Source: Sphingobium sp. B2D3C
GTDB taxonomy: Bacteria; Pseudomonadota; Alphaproteobacteria; Sphingomonadales; Sphingomonadaceae
Assembly: GCF_025961835.1 (NCBI RefSeq)
Contig: NZ_JAOQOK010000001.1
Location: forward strand, 3,162,001-3,226,000
Direction of reading: 5' to 3'
DNA length: 64,000 nt
Shown here: piece after piece, positions 1 through 10,007 of the stretch
Position numbering within the stretch: the first letter of the stretch is position 1
Layout: each line of letters starts with the position of its first letter
The notes under the pieces: generated by a model
What the model saw: the letters and a program-made list of their open reading frames with translations, nothing else
What the model was told of the DNA's origin: nothing
The model's database searches: none
Translations under genes and position numbers: made by a program

Positions 1-1317
1 CCGTCGCCGACCGGCCATCTGCATGTTGGCAACATCCGCGCGGCGCTGCATAACTGGCTGTGGGCGCGCAAGATGGGCGGGCAGTGCCTGCTGCGCATCG
101 ATGATACCGACACCGCGCGCAGCGAAGAGCGCTTTGTCGAGGGCATCCGGGCTGATCTCGCCTGGCTCGGCCTCGATATGGACGGCGAGGTGCGCCAGTC
201 CGCGCGGTTCGATCTCTATGAGGAGAAGTTGGCGGCTCTGCGGGCCGCCGGGCGGGTCTATCCCTGCTTTGAGTCGGCGCAGGAGCTGGACTTGCGGCGC
301 AAGATCCTGCTCGGGCGCGGTCTGCCCCCGGTCTATGACCGTGCGGCGCTGGCGCTGAGCGCGGACGAGATCGCGGCGAAGCAGGCGGCCGGCGAGCAGC
401 CGCACTGGCGCTTCAAGCTGGATCATGATGCGCCGATCGAATGGGTCGACCTGATCCGGGGCGACCAGCACTTCGACCCCCGGTTGCTCTCCGATCCGGT
501 GATTCGCCGGGCCGATGGAAGCTGGCTCTACATGCTGCCCTCGGTGATCGACGATATCGACATGGGCGTCACCCATGTGCTGCGCGGCGAGGATCATGTC
601 TCCAACACGGCCACGCAGTTGCAGATGTTTGCTGCGCTGGGCGCGCCGCTGCCCCAGTTTGCCCATATGGCCCTGCTCACCGGCGCGGAAGGGAAGCTCT
701 CCAAGCGACTCGGCGCGGTCGGCGTTGGCGATCTGCGGGAAGCGGGGGTCGAGGCGATCACCATCAGCGCGCTGCTTGCGCGGCTCGGCACCAGCGATCC
801 GGTGGAGCCGGTGATCGACATGGCCCCGCTGGTCGAGCGCTTCGATTTCGCGCATTTCGGGCGAGCGCCCGCCCGCTTCTCGGATGAAGAGCTGTTCGGC
901 CTCAACGCCAAGATCGTCCACATGCTGCCCTATGAGGCGGTCGCCGATCGCCTCCCGGCGCAGATCGATGCTGCCGCATGGCCAGTCGTGCAGCCCAACC
1001 TCGAAACGGTAGCCGGGGCAGCGGGTTGGGTGGCGGTGCTCAACGGTGAGATCGCGCGGCCCGATCTCGATGCCGACGACCGCGCGTTCCTCGCCCAGGC
1101 TGCCGAGGTGGCAGCGGATATCGACTTTGCCGCCGATCCCTGGCGCACGCTGACGAGCGCCCTCAAGCAGAGCAGTGGGCGCAAGGGGAAGGCGCTTTTC
1201 CTGCCGTTGCGCCTCGCCCTGACCGGCGTGGATCACGGCCCTGACATGGCCGCCCTGCTGCCGCTGATCGGGCAGGATCGCGCGCTCGCACGGCTGCGCG
1301 CTGCCGCCAGCAGCTGA
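1..1317 (+). CDS. gltX: Glutamyl-tRNA synthetase, 5' end cut by the window
   Basis: Class I aminoacyl-tRNA synthetase that charges tRNA-Glu (possibly also tRNA-Gln for later amidation) in the cytoplasm. The reading frame is open from base 1, so the first few residues lie outside; 438 residues are present. The ATP-binding HIGH motif appears as HLHVG near residue 6 and the KMSKS loop as KLSKR near residue 233, after the typical LRGEDHVSNT stretch. The C-terminal part is the anticodon-binding helical bundle. Alphaproteobacteria often carry two GluRS paralogues; which one this is cannot be decided here. Confidence 0.93.
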   Translation, partial: PSPTGHLHVGNIRAALHNWLWARKMGGQCLLRIDDTDTARSEERFVEGIRADLAWLGLDMDGEVRQSARFDLYEEKLAALRAAGRVYPCFESAQELDLRRKILLGRGLPPVYDRAALALSADEIAAKQAAGEQPHWRFKLDHDAPIEWVDLIRGDQHFDPRLLSDPVIRRADGSWLYMLPSVIDDIDMGVTHVLRGEDHVSNTATQLQMFAALGAPLPQFAHMALLTGAEGKLSKRLGAVGVGDLREAGVEAITISALLARLGTSDPVEPVIDMAPLVERFDFAHFGRAPARFSDEELFGLNAKIVHMLPYEAVADRLPAQIDAAAWPVVQPNLETVAGAAGWVAVLNGEIARPDLDADDRAFLAQAAEVAADIDFAADPWRTLTSALKQSSGRKGKALFLPLRLALTGVDHGPDMAALLPLIGQDRALARLRAAASS

Positions 1318-1406
1318 GCGATCGTCGGCGCCGGTAACGCCCGCCGGCGGCCGATCCATGCGCGCTCTGACACCCGATAAAAACCGCTTCGCGTAGCCTC
1401 TTTTTA

Positions 1407-1424
1407 GTGATAGTATAACATCAC
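1407..1424. promoter_or_regulatory. Dyad GTGAT-N8-ATCAC upstream of the tonB-like gene
   Basis: A 5-bp inverted repeat with an 8-bp spacer (GTGATAGTATAACATCAC) lies 22 bp upstream of the start codon in an otherwise AT-rich intergenic stretch. The spacer contains TATAAC, which could be the -10 box, so a bound regulator would block the promoter. A metal-responsive repressor is plausible for a TonB gene, but the match to Fur or Zur consensus is poor. Confidence 0.35.
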
Positions 1425-1446
1425 AAATAAAATTAGGAGAGGTGTC

Positions 1447-2127
1447 ATGTCCCTTGTGTCGTCTCAATCATCCTATGCACCCCGGACCCGCTATGCGGCC
1501 CGGCGGTCACCGGGCGCGCTGGCAGCGGCCATTGCCTTTAATGGCGGGCTCATCGGGCTGTTGATCGCCTTGCCGGCCACACATTATCTGAGGCCCGCAC
1601 CGACCCCTCCCATTGATGTACGGTTCGTGCCGACCGCTCCGTTGCCGCCGCCCGTCACACCGGAGCCGGACGCGAAAGTGGAGACTCAGCCGGCTCGCCC
1701 GCTCGATACGCCACGCGACCCGGTGAGGGTCGATCCGCAAATCAACCTCGGCACCATGACCGATTTGACGACGAAGCCCTACCCGCCTTTGCCTGACCCG
1801 GATGCCGGCAAGACCATCGTCACGCCGCCCGCTGCGCCAGTCATCGTGCCCGCTCAGCCGGATGCGCGGTTTGCTGACCGGTTTCGCCCGCCTTATCCGC
1901 CCGCCATGCAGCGCGAAGGGCGCGAGGGCAGCGTCACGGTGCGGGTCAGCATCGACGAGCGTGGACGGGTGACCGCGGTCGAGCAGGTCCGCGCGAGCGA
2001 TCCGGCCTTCTTCGAGGCGGCCCAGCGCCACGCGCTGCGGGCTTGGCGTTTCCGCCCGGCCACGCGGGATGGCGTACCGGTCGCGTCCGAGCAGGTGCTC
2101 ACCTTGCGCTTCGAACTGGAGCGTTAA
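1447..2127 (+). CDS. TonB-family energy transducer
   Basis: Periplasm-spanning protein that would couple the ExbB/ExbD proton-driven motor to outer-membrane TonB-dependent receptors. The 226 residues show the classical order: a basic N-terminus, one membrane segment (about residues 25-47), a long proline-rich periplasmic linker (about 50-150) and a C-terminal TonB domain (about 150-226) with the conserved YPxxAxxxGxxGxVxVxxxID pattern ending in LRFELER. A strong Shine-Dalgarno (AGGAGAGG, 1435-1442) sets the ATG. No exbB/exbD is adjacent, so its partner is elsewhere. A short GCGTCA/TGACGC hairpin (2133-2147) followed by CTTTTC may end the transcript. Confidence 0.9.
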   Translation: MSLVSSQSSYAPRTRYAARRSPGALAAAIAFNGGLIGLLIALPATHYLRPAPTPPIDVRFVPTAPLPPPVTPEPDAKVETQPARPLDTPRDPVRVDPQINLGTMTDLTTKPYPPLPDPDAGKTIVTPPAAPVIVPAQPDARFADRFRPPYPPAMQREGREGSVTVRVSIDERGRVTAVEQVRASDPAFFEAAQRHALRAWRFRPATRDGVPVASEQVLTLRFELER

Positions 2128-2159
2128 GCGGGGCGTCACGATGACGCGCTGCTTTTCAA

Positions 2160-2193
2160 GGCCATGGTGCCTCCCTATGTAGGCGCCATGGCC
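2160..2193 (+). terminator. 13-bp hairpin with T-run overlapping the next gene's start
   Basis: Arms 2160-2172 and 2181-2193 are complementary over 13 bp with one G-T pair and an 8-nt loop, followed at once by ATTTTTC. This looks like a Rho-independent terminator for the tonB-like gene, yet both candidate start codons of the next gene (2164, 2188) sit inside the stem. It may be a terminator-attenuator or a structure masking translation initiation. Confidence 0.5.
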
Positions 2194-2646
2194 ATTTTTC
2201 CCCGCCCGGTTTCTCCACGGAGTGCTGCGTCCGATCTGCGCGAGATGTTCGCGCCCGATCGCCCGCACCGCTGGAGCATTCTTGCGCTCTCGGTGACGCT
2301 GACTGGCGTTCTGCTCTGGGGGTTCGCGATCGACTCGCGCAAGCCGGAGCAGGAACGGCAGATCATCTACATCGAGAATTGGGAGGCCAACCGGCCGGAC
2401 AGTGCGATCATCCAGCGCCAGATTGAGGATTTCGCGCGGTATCGGGTGGCGCTTGAGAGCAAGCAGGGCGAGTTTCAGCGCCTCGCCGATAGTCTCGGTA
2501 TCGACTGGCGCGAAGATGCCGCGCGCACCAAGCGCGAGCGCGAAGAACTGTTCGATGCGAAGGAAAAGGAGCTGCAGCAGAAGCTTGCTGCGGCTCTGGC
2601 CAAGGAAGGCGGCGTAGCGGGCAACACCGCCACGGCAACGCCCTGA
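2188..2646 (+). CDS. Unknown small membrane-anchored protein next to ribD
   Basis: No function can be assigned. The 152-residue product has a cytoplasmic N-terminus (MAIFPRPVSPRSA...), one membrane segment (about residues 32-50, ILALSVTLTGVLLWGFAI) and a hydrophilic, Glu/Lys-rich, probably coiled C-terminal half. ATG 2188 is preferred over ATG 2164 because the short upstream extension looks non-coding and belongs to a hairpin; a third possibility is ATG 2246, directly before the membrane helix. The stop lies 26 nt before ribD, so it may be co-transcribed with the riboflavin genes. Confidence 0.65.
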   Translation: MAIFPRPVSPRSAASDLREMFAPDRPHRWSILALSVTLTGVLLWGFAIDSRKPEQERQIIYIENWEANRPDSAIIQRQIEDFARYRVALESKQGEFQRLADSLGIDWREDAARTKREREELFDAKEKELQQKLAAALAKEGGVAGNTATATP

Positions 2647-2672
2647 CTCTTCCGGGCGACAGCGCCTGGCTG

Positions 2673-3629
2673 ATGGCAGCCATCGCCTTGTCCCACCGTT
2701 CCCGCGGTCGCACCGCGCCCAATCCCAATGTCGGATGCACAATGCTCGATGCCGCAGGCCGCGTCGTCGGGCGAGGCTGGACGCAGCCTGGCGGCCGCCC
2801 CCATGCCGAGGCGATGGCACTGGCCATGGCCGGGGCATCGGCGCGGGGCAGCACGGCCTATGTCAGCCTGGAGCCCTGCGCGCACCAATCCGCGCGCGGC
2901 CCTTGCTGTTCGGATCTGCTGGTGGAGGCCGGCGTGCGCCGCGTCGTCGTGGCGGCAGGCGATCCCGATCCACGGACCAACGGTCGCGGCATCGCGCGCT
3001 TGCGGGACGCGGGGCTGATCGTCGATACTCTGCCAAAGCTGGCGCCCGCGGCGCGGGCCGCAATGGCTGGCTTCTTCACGCGCCAGCGGGCGGGGCGACC
3101 TCACGTGACGCTCAAGCTCGCCACTTCGCTCGATGGCTGCATTGCGCTGGAAGACGGGACGAGCCAGTGGATTACCGGTCCGGCGGCGCGGGCACATACC
3201 CATCTGGAGCGGGCGCGGCACGAGCTGATCCTGGTTGGGCGCGGCACGCTCGCACAGGATCAGCCCCGGCTGGACGTGCGCCTGCCCGGGCTGGAGTCGC
3301 GTTCGCCCGTCCGGGTGCTCCTAAGTCGCAGCGGTGCGGCGCCGGATGATTGGCTTTCGATCCAGACGCCGGCTCAAATTGCGGGCCTTCCCGGCGATCA
3401 TCTGATGGTCGAGGGCGGCGCTCAGACGGCTGGCGCCTTTCTTGCGGCCGATCTGGTTGATCGTCTGCTGCTGTATCGCGCGCCGATCCTCATCGGGCGC
3501 GGCAAGGCGGCGCTGGGCGACATCGGGCTCAATCGTCTGGCCGAGGCCCACGGTCGCTGGCGGCTGGTCGACGCGCGCGATTTCGCGCCAGACCGGCTGG
3601 AGGTTTACGAACGCGTGCGGCCCGCATAG
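2673..3629 (+). CDS. ribD: Bifunctional riboflavin deaminase/reductase RibD
   Basis: Performs two cytoplasmic steps of riboflavin synthesis: zinc-dependent deamination of the GTP-derived pyrimidine and NADPH-dependent reduction of its ribosyl group. The 318 residues contain the deaminase domain (about 1-140) with HAE at 44-46 and the PCAH motif at 68-71 plus Cys79 as zinc ligands, followed by the RibD C-terminal reductase domain (about 150-318; TLKLATSLDG and MVEGG motifs). ATG 2673 is the only conventional start; the family N-terminus usually has a few more residues, so a CTG start upstream (2643 or 2670) cannot be excluded. First enzyme gene of the rib cluster. Confidence 0.95.
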   Translation: MAAIALSHRSRGRTAPNPNVGCTMLDAAGRVVGRGWTQPGGRPHAEAMALAMAGASARGSTAYVSLEPCAHQSARGPCCSDLLVEAGVRRVVVAAGDPDPRTNGRGIARLRDAGLIVDTLPKLAPAARAAMAGFFTRQRAGRPHVTLKLATSLDGCIALEDGTSQWITGPAARAHTHLERARHELILVGRGTLAQDQPRLDVRLPGLESRSPVRVLLSRSGAAPDDWLSIQTPAQIAGLPGDHLMVEGGAQTAGAFLAADLVDRLLLYRAPILIGRGKAALGDIGLNRLAEAHGRWRLVDARDFAPDRLEVYERVRPA

Positions 3630-3639
3630 AGCAGCAGGC

Positions 3640-4248
3640 ATGTTTACCGGCATCATCACCGACATCGGCACCATCCAGAGCGCGCAGCAGCGCGGCGACC
3701 TGCGTCTGGTCATCGGCTGCCATTACGACATGGAGGGCGTGGATATCGGCGCTTCCATCGCCTGTTCCGGCGTGTGCCTCACCGTGGTGGACAAGGGCGC
3801 CGACTGGTTCGCGGTCGATCTGTCTGCCGAGACCGTCTCGCGCACCGCGCAGGGCGCCTGGGCAGAAGGGCGGTTGCTCAATCTGGAGCGCGCGCTCAAG
3901 CTCGGGGACGAGCTGGGCGGGCACATCGTCACGGGTCATGTCGATGGCATCGGCGAAGTCGCAGACATCACAGCCGAAGGTGATTCGCACCGGGTCACCG
4001 TGCGGCTTCCGGCCGATCTTGCCCCCTATGTCGCGGCCAAGGGGTCGATCACGGTCGATGGCGTATCGCTGACCGTGAATTCCGTGGAAGACGGTCCGGA
4101 GGGTTCGACCTTCGGCCTCAACATCATTCCGCACACTTGGTCGGTGACGACCTTCGGCCAGCTCGCACCGGGCCAGCCGGTCAATCTGGAAATCGACGTG
4201 CTGGCCCGATATCTGGCGCGCATGAAGGATCATCAGGCCCGCAACTAA
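3640..4248 (+). CDS. ribE: Riboflavin synthase alpha chain
   Basis: Dismutates two molecules of 6,7-dimethyl-8-ribityllumazine to riboflavin and the pyrimidine precursor, the last step of the pathway. The 202-residue protein has the typical duplicated lumazine-binding fold: the N-terminal MFTGIITDIG signature and a second repeat beginning near residue 97 (HIVTGHVDGIGEV). It starts 10 nt after the ribD stop, so the two are probably translated from one message. The start is fixed by the conserved MFTGII N-terminus. Confidence 0.95.
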   Translation: MFTGIITDIGTIQSAQQRGDLRLVIGCHYDMEGVDIGASIACSGVCLTVVDKGADWFAVDLSAETVSRTAQGAWAEGRLLNLERALKLGDELGGHIVTGHVDGIGEVADITAEGDSHRVTVRLPADLAPYVAAKGSITVDGVSLTVNSVEDGPEGSTFGLNIIPHTWSVTTFGQLAPGQPVNLEIDVLARYLARMKDHQARN

Positions 4249-4268
4249 GGCGCAGCTGCCGGGAAACG

Positions 4269-4297
4269 TTGGCAATCACATTACAATGTGATATCTG
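4269..4297 (+). promoter_or_regulatory. Promoter with embedded palindrome ahead of the HTH-RibB gene
   Basis: The 55-nt gap holds ATCACATT-AC-AATGTGAT (4275-4292), two perfect 8-bp arms with a 2-nt centre. It fills the 17-nt space between a TTGGCA (4269-4274) and a TATCTG (4292-4297) that could be -35 and -10 boxes; alternatively TACAAT (4282-4287) inside the palindrome is the -10. Either way an operator-like dyad occupies the promoter, and there is no Shine-Dalgarno before ATG 4304. Confidence 0.55.
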
Positions 4298-4303
4298 CCC
4301 GTC

Positions 4304-5590
4304 ATGAGCAGCGAATTGATCGAAAACGTCCGTAAGCTGGTGCGGGATGGCATTCTGTCCCGCTCCGGTCTCGCCCGTGCCGCCGGGCTCCACGCCAACA
4401 GCCTGCGCCGGCTGGATGAAGCCGACTGGAATCCCACCGCCGACACACTGGGCAAGCTGGAAAGCTATCTGCTTGCCCGCGCGCACGGGACGGCCTTGGC
4501 TAGCGCCGAGGAGATCATTAACGAGGCGCGCAATGGCCGGATGTTCATTCTAGTCGACGACGAAGATCGCGAGAATGAGGGCGATCTGGTCATCCCTGCG
4601 CAGATGGCGACCCCGGATGCAATCAACTTCATGGCCACGCACGGCCGCGGCCTCATCTGTCTGGCGCTGACCCGTCAGCGCGTCGAAACGCTGGGCCTTA
4701 ACCTGATGAGCGCCAGCAACGGCACCCGGCATGAGACGGCTTTCACGGTATCGATCGAGGCCCGCGAGGGCGTGACCACCGGGATCTCCGCAGCCGATCG
4801 TGCACGGACCGTCGCCGTCGCCATCGATGCCTCCAAGGGGCGCGAGTCTATCGTGACCCCGGGGCATGTCTTCCCGCTGATCGCGCGCGACGGCGGTGTG
4901 CTCGTGCGCACCGGCCATACCGAGGCGGCCGTGGACGTCTCGCGGCTGGCGGGGCTCAATCCCTCCGGCGTGATCTGCGAGATCATGAAGGACGACGGGA
5001 CCATGGCCCGCCTCGATGATCTCATCCCCTTCGCGCAGAAGCATCGCCTCAAGATCGGCACCATTCGCGATCTCATCGCCTATCGCCGCCGCAACGATCA
5101 CATGCTGGAGCGGCGCGCAGAAGCCACGTTCACCAGCCGCTGGGGCGGCGAGTGGCGCGCGGTGACCTTCTTCAATCGGGCGACCGAGTCCGAACAGGTT
5201 GCGCTCATCAAGGGGCATGTCACGCCCGAGCAGCCGACGCTCGTGCGCATGCATCAGGTGTCTGTCTTCACCGATATTTTCGGGGAAGAAGGGCCGCGCG
5301 CCAGCCTGCTCTCCCGCGCGATGGAAATGATCGCCGAGGCAGGGGCCGGCGTCATCGTCGTCATCAATCGCCCGAGCGAAGACCGGTTCAGCCGGCAGAT
5401 GAAGATCCGTACCGGTGAGGCGAGCCCTGCCGGCATGGATGAGCTGCGCGATTATGGCGTTGGCGCGCAAATCCTGGCCGATCTCGGCGTGCATGACATG
5501 ATCCTGCTCACCAACAGCCACCACAATCTGATCGCGCTGGATGGCTATGATCTGGCGGTTGTCGAGGAGCGGGCGATCACGGGCGTCTGA
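4304..5590 (+). CDS. ribB: HTH-fused 3,4-dihydroxy-2-butanone-4-phosphate synthase with degenerate GTP cyclohydrolase II domain
   Basis: Converts ribulose 5-phosphate to 3,4-dihydroxy-2-butanone 4-phosphate, the four-carbon unit of riboflavin. Three parts are visible in 428 residues: an N-terminal Xre-like helix-turn-helix (about 15-60, [21 protein letters not shown]); a complete DHBP synthase domain (about 68-275) with the acidic metal-binding [10 protein letters not shown] loop at 85-94 and the GHVFPL and HTEAAVD motifs; and a C-terminal GTP cyclohydrolase II-like domain (about 285-428) from which the zinc-binding cysteines are missing ([15 protein letters not shown] replaces the Cys-rich segment). 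The last domain should therefore not open GTP, as in RibBX-type proteins. The HTH and the palindrome directly upstream suggest autoregulation. Confidence 0.92.
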   Translation: MSSELIENVRKLVRDGILSRSGLARAAGLHANSLRRLDEADWNPTADTLGKLESYLLARAHGTALASAEEIINEARNGRMFILVDDEDRENEGDLVIPAQMATPDAINFMATHGRGLICLALTRQRVETLGLNLMSASNGTRHETAFTVSIEAREGVTTGISAADRARTVAVAIDASKGRESIVTPGHVFPLIARDGGVLVRTGHTEAAVDVSRLAGLNPSGVICEIMKDDGTMARLDDLIPFAQKHRLKIGTIRDLIAYRRRNDHMLERRAEATFTSRWGGEWRAVTFFNRATESEQVALIKGHVTPEQPTLVRMHQVSVFTDIFGEEGPRASLLSRAMEMIAEAGAGVIVVINRPSEDRFSRQMKIRTGEASPAGMDELRDYGVGAQILADLGVHDMILLTNSHHNLIALDGYDLAVVEERAITGV

Positions 5591-5592
5591 CC

Positions 5593-6456
5593 ATGATCGA
5601 AGGGAGCGCTGCGGCGGTTCTGACCGGCCTCCTGCTCGCATTGTTTTCGGCGCTCGCCTCGGCGGCAGCGCATGCGCTGCTCAAATCGGGCGAGAACAAG
5701 CTGGCGGTGCTAGCCTGGATTCGCTGCGTCGAATTCGTGCTCGCCCTGCCATTCGTGCTGTGGATCGGCCTGCCGCCCGCTGGGCTCTGGCCCTGGCTGC
5801 TCGCGGCCGTCGTGGTTCATGCCATCTATCAACTCGTCCTCTCCTGGTCCTATTCGGTCAGCGATTTCAATGCCGCCTATCCCATTGCCCGCGGCTTCGT
5901 GCCGGTGTTCACCGCCTTGCTCGGCATGGCGCTGCTGGGGGACCGGCTCGACGGTTTCGTCCTGACCGGGATCGCGGTCGTGAGCGCCGGCATATTGGTG
6001 CTGGCGAGCGGCCGCTCCATTTCACCAGCCGGCTTTGCCGCCGCTGCCATCGCCGGGCTGCTGACCACCTGCTACACGCTGGTCGATGCCAAGGGCGTGC
6101 GAGCTGCCCCGGATTCGCTGACCTTCATTGCCTGGTTCTTCCTGCTCGGGTCATTCCCCATGCCGGCCGCGCTGGTGGTGCGCCACGGTCGCAACGCCTT
6201 GTTCCTCATGATCCGCGACAAGGTCGCCGGGCTTCGGGCGGGGGTGATGGCCGTGGTTGCGTTTGCCCCGGCGCTGTTCGCGCTTGGTCTGGCGCCAGTC
6301 GGCGCGGTGGCGGCGGTGCGCGAATCGAGCATCGTCTTCGGGCTTGTGCTCGGCGCTTGGATGCTCAAGGAGAGGCTCGGCTGGCGCCGCCTGACGGGCG
6401 GTCTGCTGGTGATGGCGGGCACGCTCGCGGTGATTGCCGGCACGGCGTTCAGATAA
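5593..6456 (+). CDS. EamA/DMT-family membrane transporter in the rib cluster
   Basis: Inner-membrane drug/metabolite transporter superfamily protein of 287 residues with about ten hydrophobic helices and the internal two-fold EamA repeat. The conserved sequence before helix 4 ([15 protein letters not shown]) is typical. It begins 2 nt after the ribB stop and precedes ribH, so it is almost certainly co-expressed with riboflavin synthesis. DMT proteins called RibN are riboflavin importers in Rhizobium and Vibrio; that role, or flavin export, is an inference from position only. Confidence 0.88.
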   Translation: MIEGSAAAVLTGLLLALFSALASAAAHALLKSGENKLAVLAWIRCVEFVLALPFVLWIGLPPAGLWPWLLAAVVVHAIYQLVLSWSYSVSDFNAAYPIARGFVPVFTALLGMALLGDRLDGFVLTGIAVVSAGILVLASGRSISPAGFAAAAIAGLLTTCYTLVDAKGVRAAPDSLTFIAWFFLLGSFPMPAALVVRHGRNALFLMIRDKVAGLRAGVMAVVAFAPALFALGLAPVGAVAAVRESSIVFGLVLGAWMLKERLGWRRLTGGLLVMAGTLAVIAGTAFR

Positions 6457-6488
6457 GCTCACGAACATATGTCTTGAAAGGAACCGAC

Positions 6489-6908
6489 ATGGCCAAGTTT
6501 CTGATCGTCGAAGCACGCTTCTATGACCACCTCAATGATATGCTCATCGCCGGCGCGCGGGCGGCGCTGGAGGCGGCGGGCCATCTGGTCGACGTACTCA
6601 CCGTGCCCGGCGCGCTGGAGATTCCGGCTGCCGTGTCGCTGGCCGCGGAGAGCGGGCGCTATGAGGGTTTCGTCGCCATCGGCGTCGTAATCCGTGGCGA
6701 AACCTATCATTTCGAGATCGTCTCCAACGAGAGCGCGCGTGGACTGATGGCGCTCACCATGGATGGCATCCCGATCGGCAATGGCATTCTGACCGTGGAA
6801 AACGAGGCGCAGGCGCTCGAACGCGCCGATCCGGCCCGCAAGAACAAGGGTGGCGAGGCCGCCGTTGCTGCGATGCGCATGCTGGAGATCGCCGAAGAGT
6901 ATCGCTGA
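6489..6908 (+). CDS. ribH: 6,7-dimethyl-8-ribityllumazine synthase
   Basis: Condenses the RibB product with the RibD product to form lumazine, the substrate of RibE. At 139 residues it is slightly shorter than usual (about 150). Visible are the N-terminal strand ([17 protein letters not shown]), the [10 protein letters not shown] substrate loop, [14 protein letters not shown] with the catalytic histidine region, and [13 protein letters not shown] good Shine-Dalgarno (AAAGGAA) precedes ATG 6489. It completes the local set ribD-ribE-ribB-ribH; only a functional GTP cyclohydrolase II (RibA) is missing. Confidence 0.95.
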   Translation: MAKFLIVEARFYDHLNDMLIAGARAALEAAGHLVDVLTVPGALEIPAAVSLAAESGRYEGFVAIGVVIRGETYHFEIVSNESARGLMALTMDGIPIGNGILTVENEAQALERADPARKNKGGEAAVAAMRMLEIAEEYR

Positions 6909-6970
6909 GACGGCCATCGCGATGGCGGCAGCGATTTCCTCGCGCGTGAAAATGCCGTAGAGCAGGGGCC

Positions 6971-7666
6971 ATGACCCTCGCGCCCTCCACCGCCGCGCCG
7001 CAGACTGCCGGTCTGCTGGCTGATGAGACCCTGGACGACCTGCGACTGCGGCTCGCGCCGTTGATCGCGGCCAATGCCGCCTTCGATGGCTGGTCCGATG
7101 CGGCTCTCGCGGTCGCAGCCGACACAGCTGGTGTGGATCGGGACGTGGCGGCGCTGGCTTTCTCCGGCGGCGCTCTGACCATGATCGATGCGTGGTTCGC
7201 CAGCGTCGATCAGGCCATGCTCGATGCCCTGCCGGCGGAGCGTCTGGCTGCGATGAAAATTCGTGAGCGGATCACGGCACTGGTCGAAGCCCGGCTTGCG
7301 GTGCTGGCGCCCAATCGCGAGGCGCTGCGCCGCGCTCAGGCCGTGCTGGCGATGCCGCTCAACCTGCCGCGGGCGACCCGGCTGGGCTGGCGCGCTGCCG
7401 ATGCGATGTGGCGTGCCGCTGGCGACCGCGCGGTGGACTATAATCATTATTCCAAGCGCACCACGCTGGCGGGAGTCTATGCCGCGACCCTGCTCGTCTT
7501 CGTCAATGACGAGAGCGCAGATTATGCCGACACCCGTGCCTTTCTGGCGCGGCGGATCGAAGGGATCATGCGGTTCGAGAAAGCCAAGGGCCGGCTGACT
7601 GGGCAGACCGACCAGCATTTCAGCATGGCGCGCTTCCTGGGCCGGCTGCGCTACCGGGGGCGCTAA
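6971..7666 (+). CDS. COQ9-family protein
   Basis: Alphaproteobacterial homologue of COQ9, a lipid-binding protein supporting ubiquinone ring modification at the inner membrane. The 231 residues include the family signature in the C-terminal half, where DAMWRAAGDRAVDYNHYSKR is followed by a helix containing LAGVYAATLLVFVND. The N-terminal third resembles a TetR-like helical fold, as known for COQ9. The ATG lies 62 nt after ribH. No other ubiquinone gene is adjacent. Confidence 0.88.
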   Translation: MTLAPSTAAPQTAGLLADETLDDLRLRLAPLIAANAAFDGWSDAALAVAADTAGVDRDVAALAFSGGALTMIDAWFASVDQAMLDALPAERLAAMKIRERITALVEARLAVLAPNREALRRAQAVLAMPLNLPRATRLGWRAADAMWRAAGDRAVDYNHYSKRTTLAGVYAATLLVFVNDESADYADTRAFLARRIEGIMRFEKAKGRLTGQTDQHFSMARFLGRLRYRGR

Positions 7667-7726
7667 ACATCTGGCGTCCTGCCGATAAGCCACGGCCGCG
7701 CCAGCATCGCCTTGCTTCTATCGGGC

Positions 7727-7745
7727 GATATTGATAGTCGTTCGC
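7727..7745. promoter_or_regulatory. Candidate Fur box upstream of feoAB
   Basis: GATATTGATAGTCGTTCGC matches the classical 19-bp Fur consensus GATAATGATAATCATTATC at 14 of 19 positions by eye. It lies 26 bp upstream of the feoA start, where Fur control of ferrous iron uptake is expected. Confidence 0.5.
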
Positions 7746-7770
7746 AAAACCACCAGAGATCGATATTGCG

Positions 7771-8033
7771 TTGCGCCTGACCTCCCTAGAACCCAATCGC
7801 CCCGCCTATGTCGACAGTGTCGACTGGAACGCCATATCCGAGATGGACGGTCGCCGCTTGCGTGAGCTCGGCCTGCATGAGGGCGCCAGCGTCGAACTGC
7901 TCCATCGCGCCGGATTCACAGGTCGCGGGGCTCATGCCTGCCGCATCGGGCGCATGATCGTCGCCATGCGGGCGGCGCATGCCGATGCCATCCACGTCCG
8001 TACTGCGGCTGATGCGGGTGAGGCAGCGGCGTG

Positions 8034-8034
<1 letters not shown>
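7771..8034 (+). CDS. feoA: Ferrous iron transport protein A
   Basis: Small cytoplasmic SH3-like partner of FeoB, 87 residues. The fold signature GRRLRELGLHEGASVELLHRAGF is split by the usual loops, and the segment RIGRMIVAMRAAHADAIHV is the last strand pair. Translation must start at TTG 7771 (or ATT 7765) because no ATG or GTG is available in frame before the conserved region. It overlaps feoB by a few bases, the normal feoAB arrangement. Confidence 0.85.
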
Positions 8035-9899
<1,865 letters not shown>

Positions 9900-10007
9900 T
9901 CGACGCGAGGCGGATGCAGAGCGGTATTGCGATCTGGACGAGACGCCGTTCAGCTTTATAAGCAGCCGTTCGATTTCCTATCCTCGTCGCGTTTTTCGGA
10001 GAGCTCC

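Noticed and set aside
4249..4303. FMN riboswitch before ribB
   Set aside because: Gap of 55 nt is too short and lacks the RFN core; the same holds for the gap before ribD.
9948..9971. LexA box upstream of ssb
   Set aside because: Two GTTC motifs are 20 bp apart start to start; alphaproteobacterial LexA needs a 7-bp spacer.
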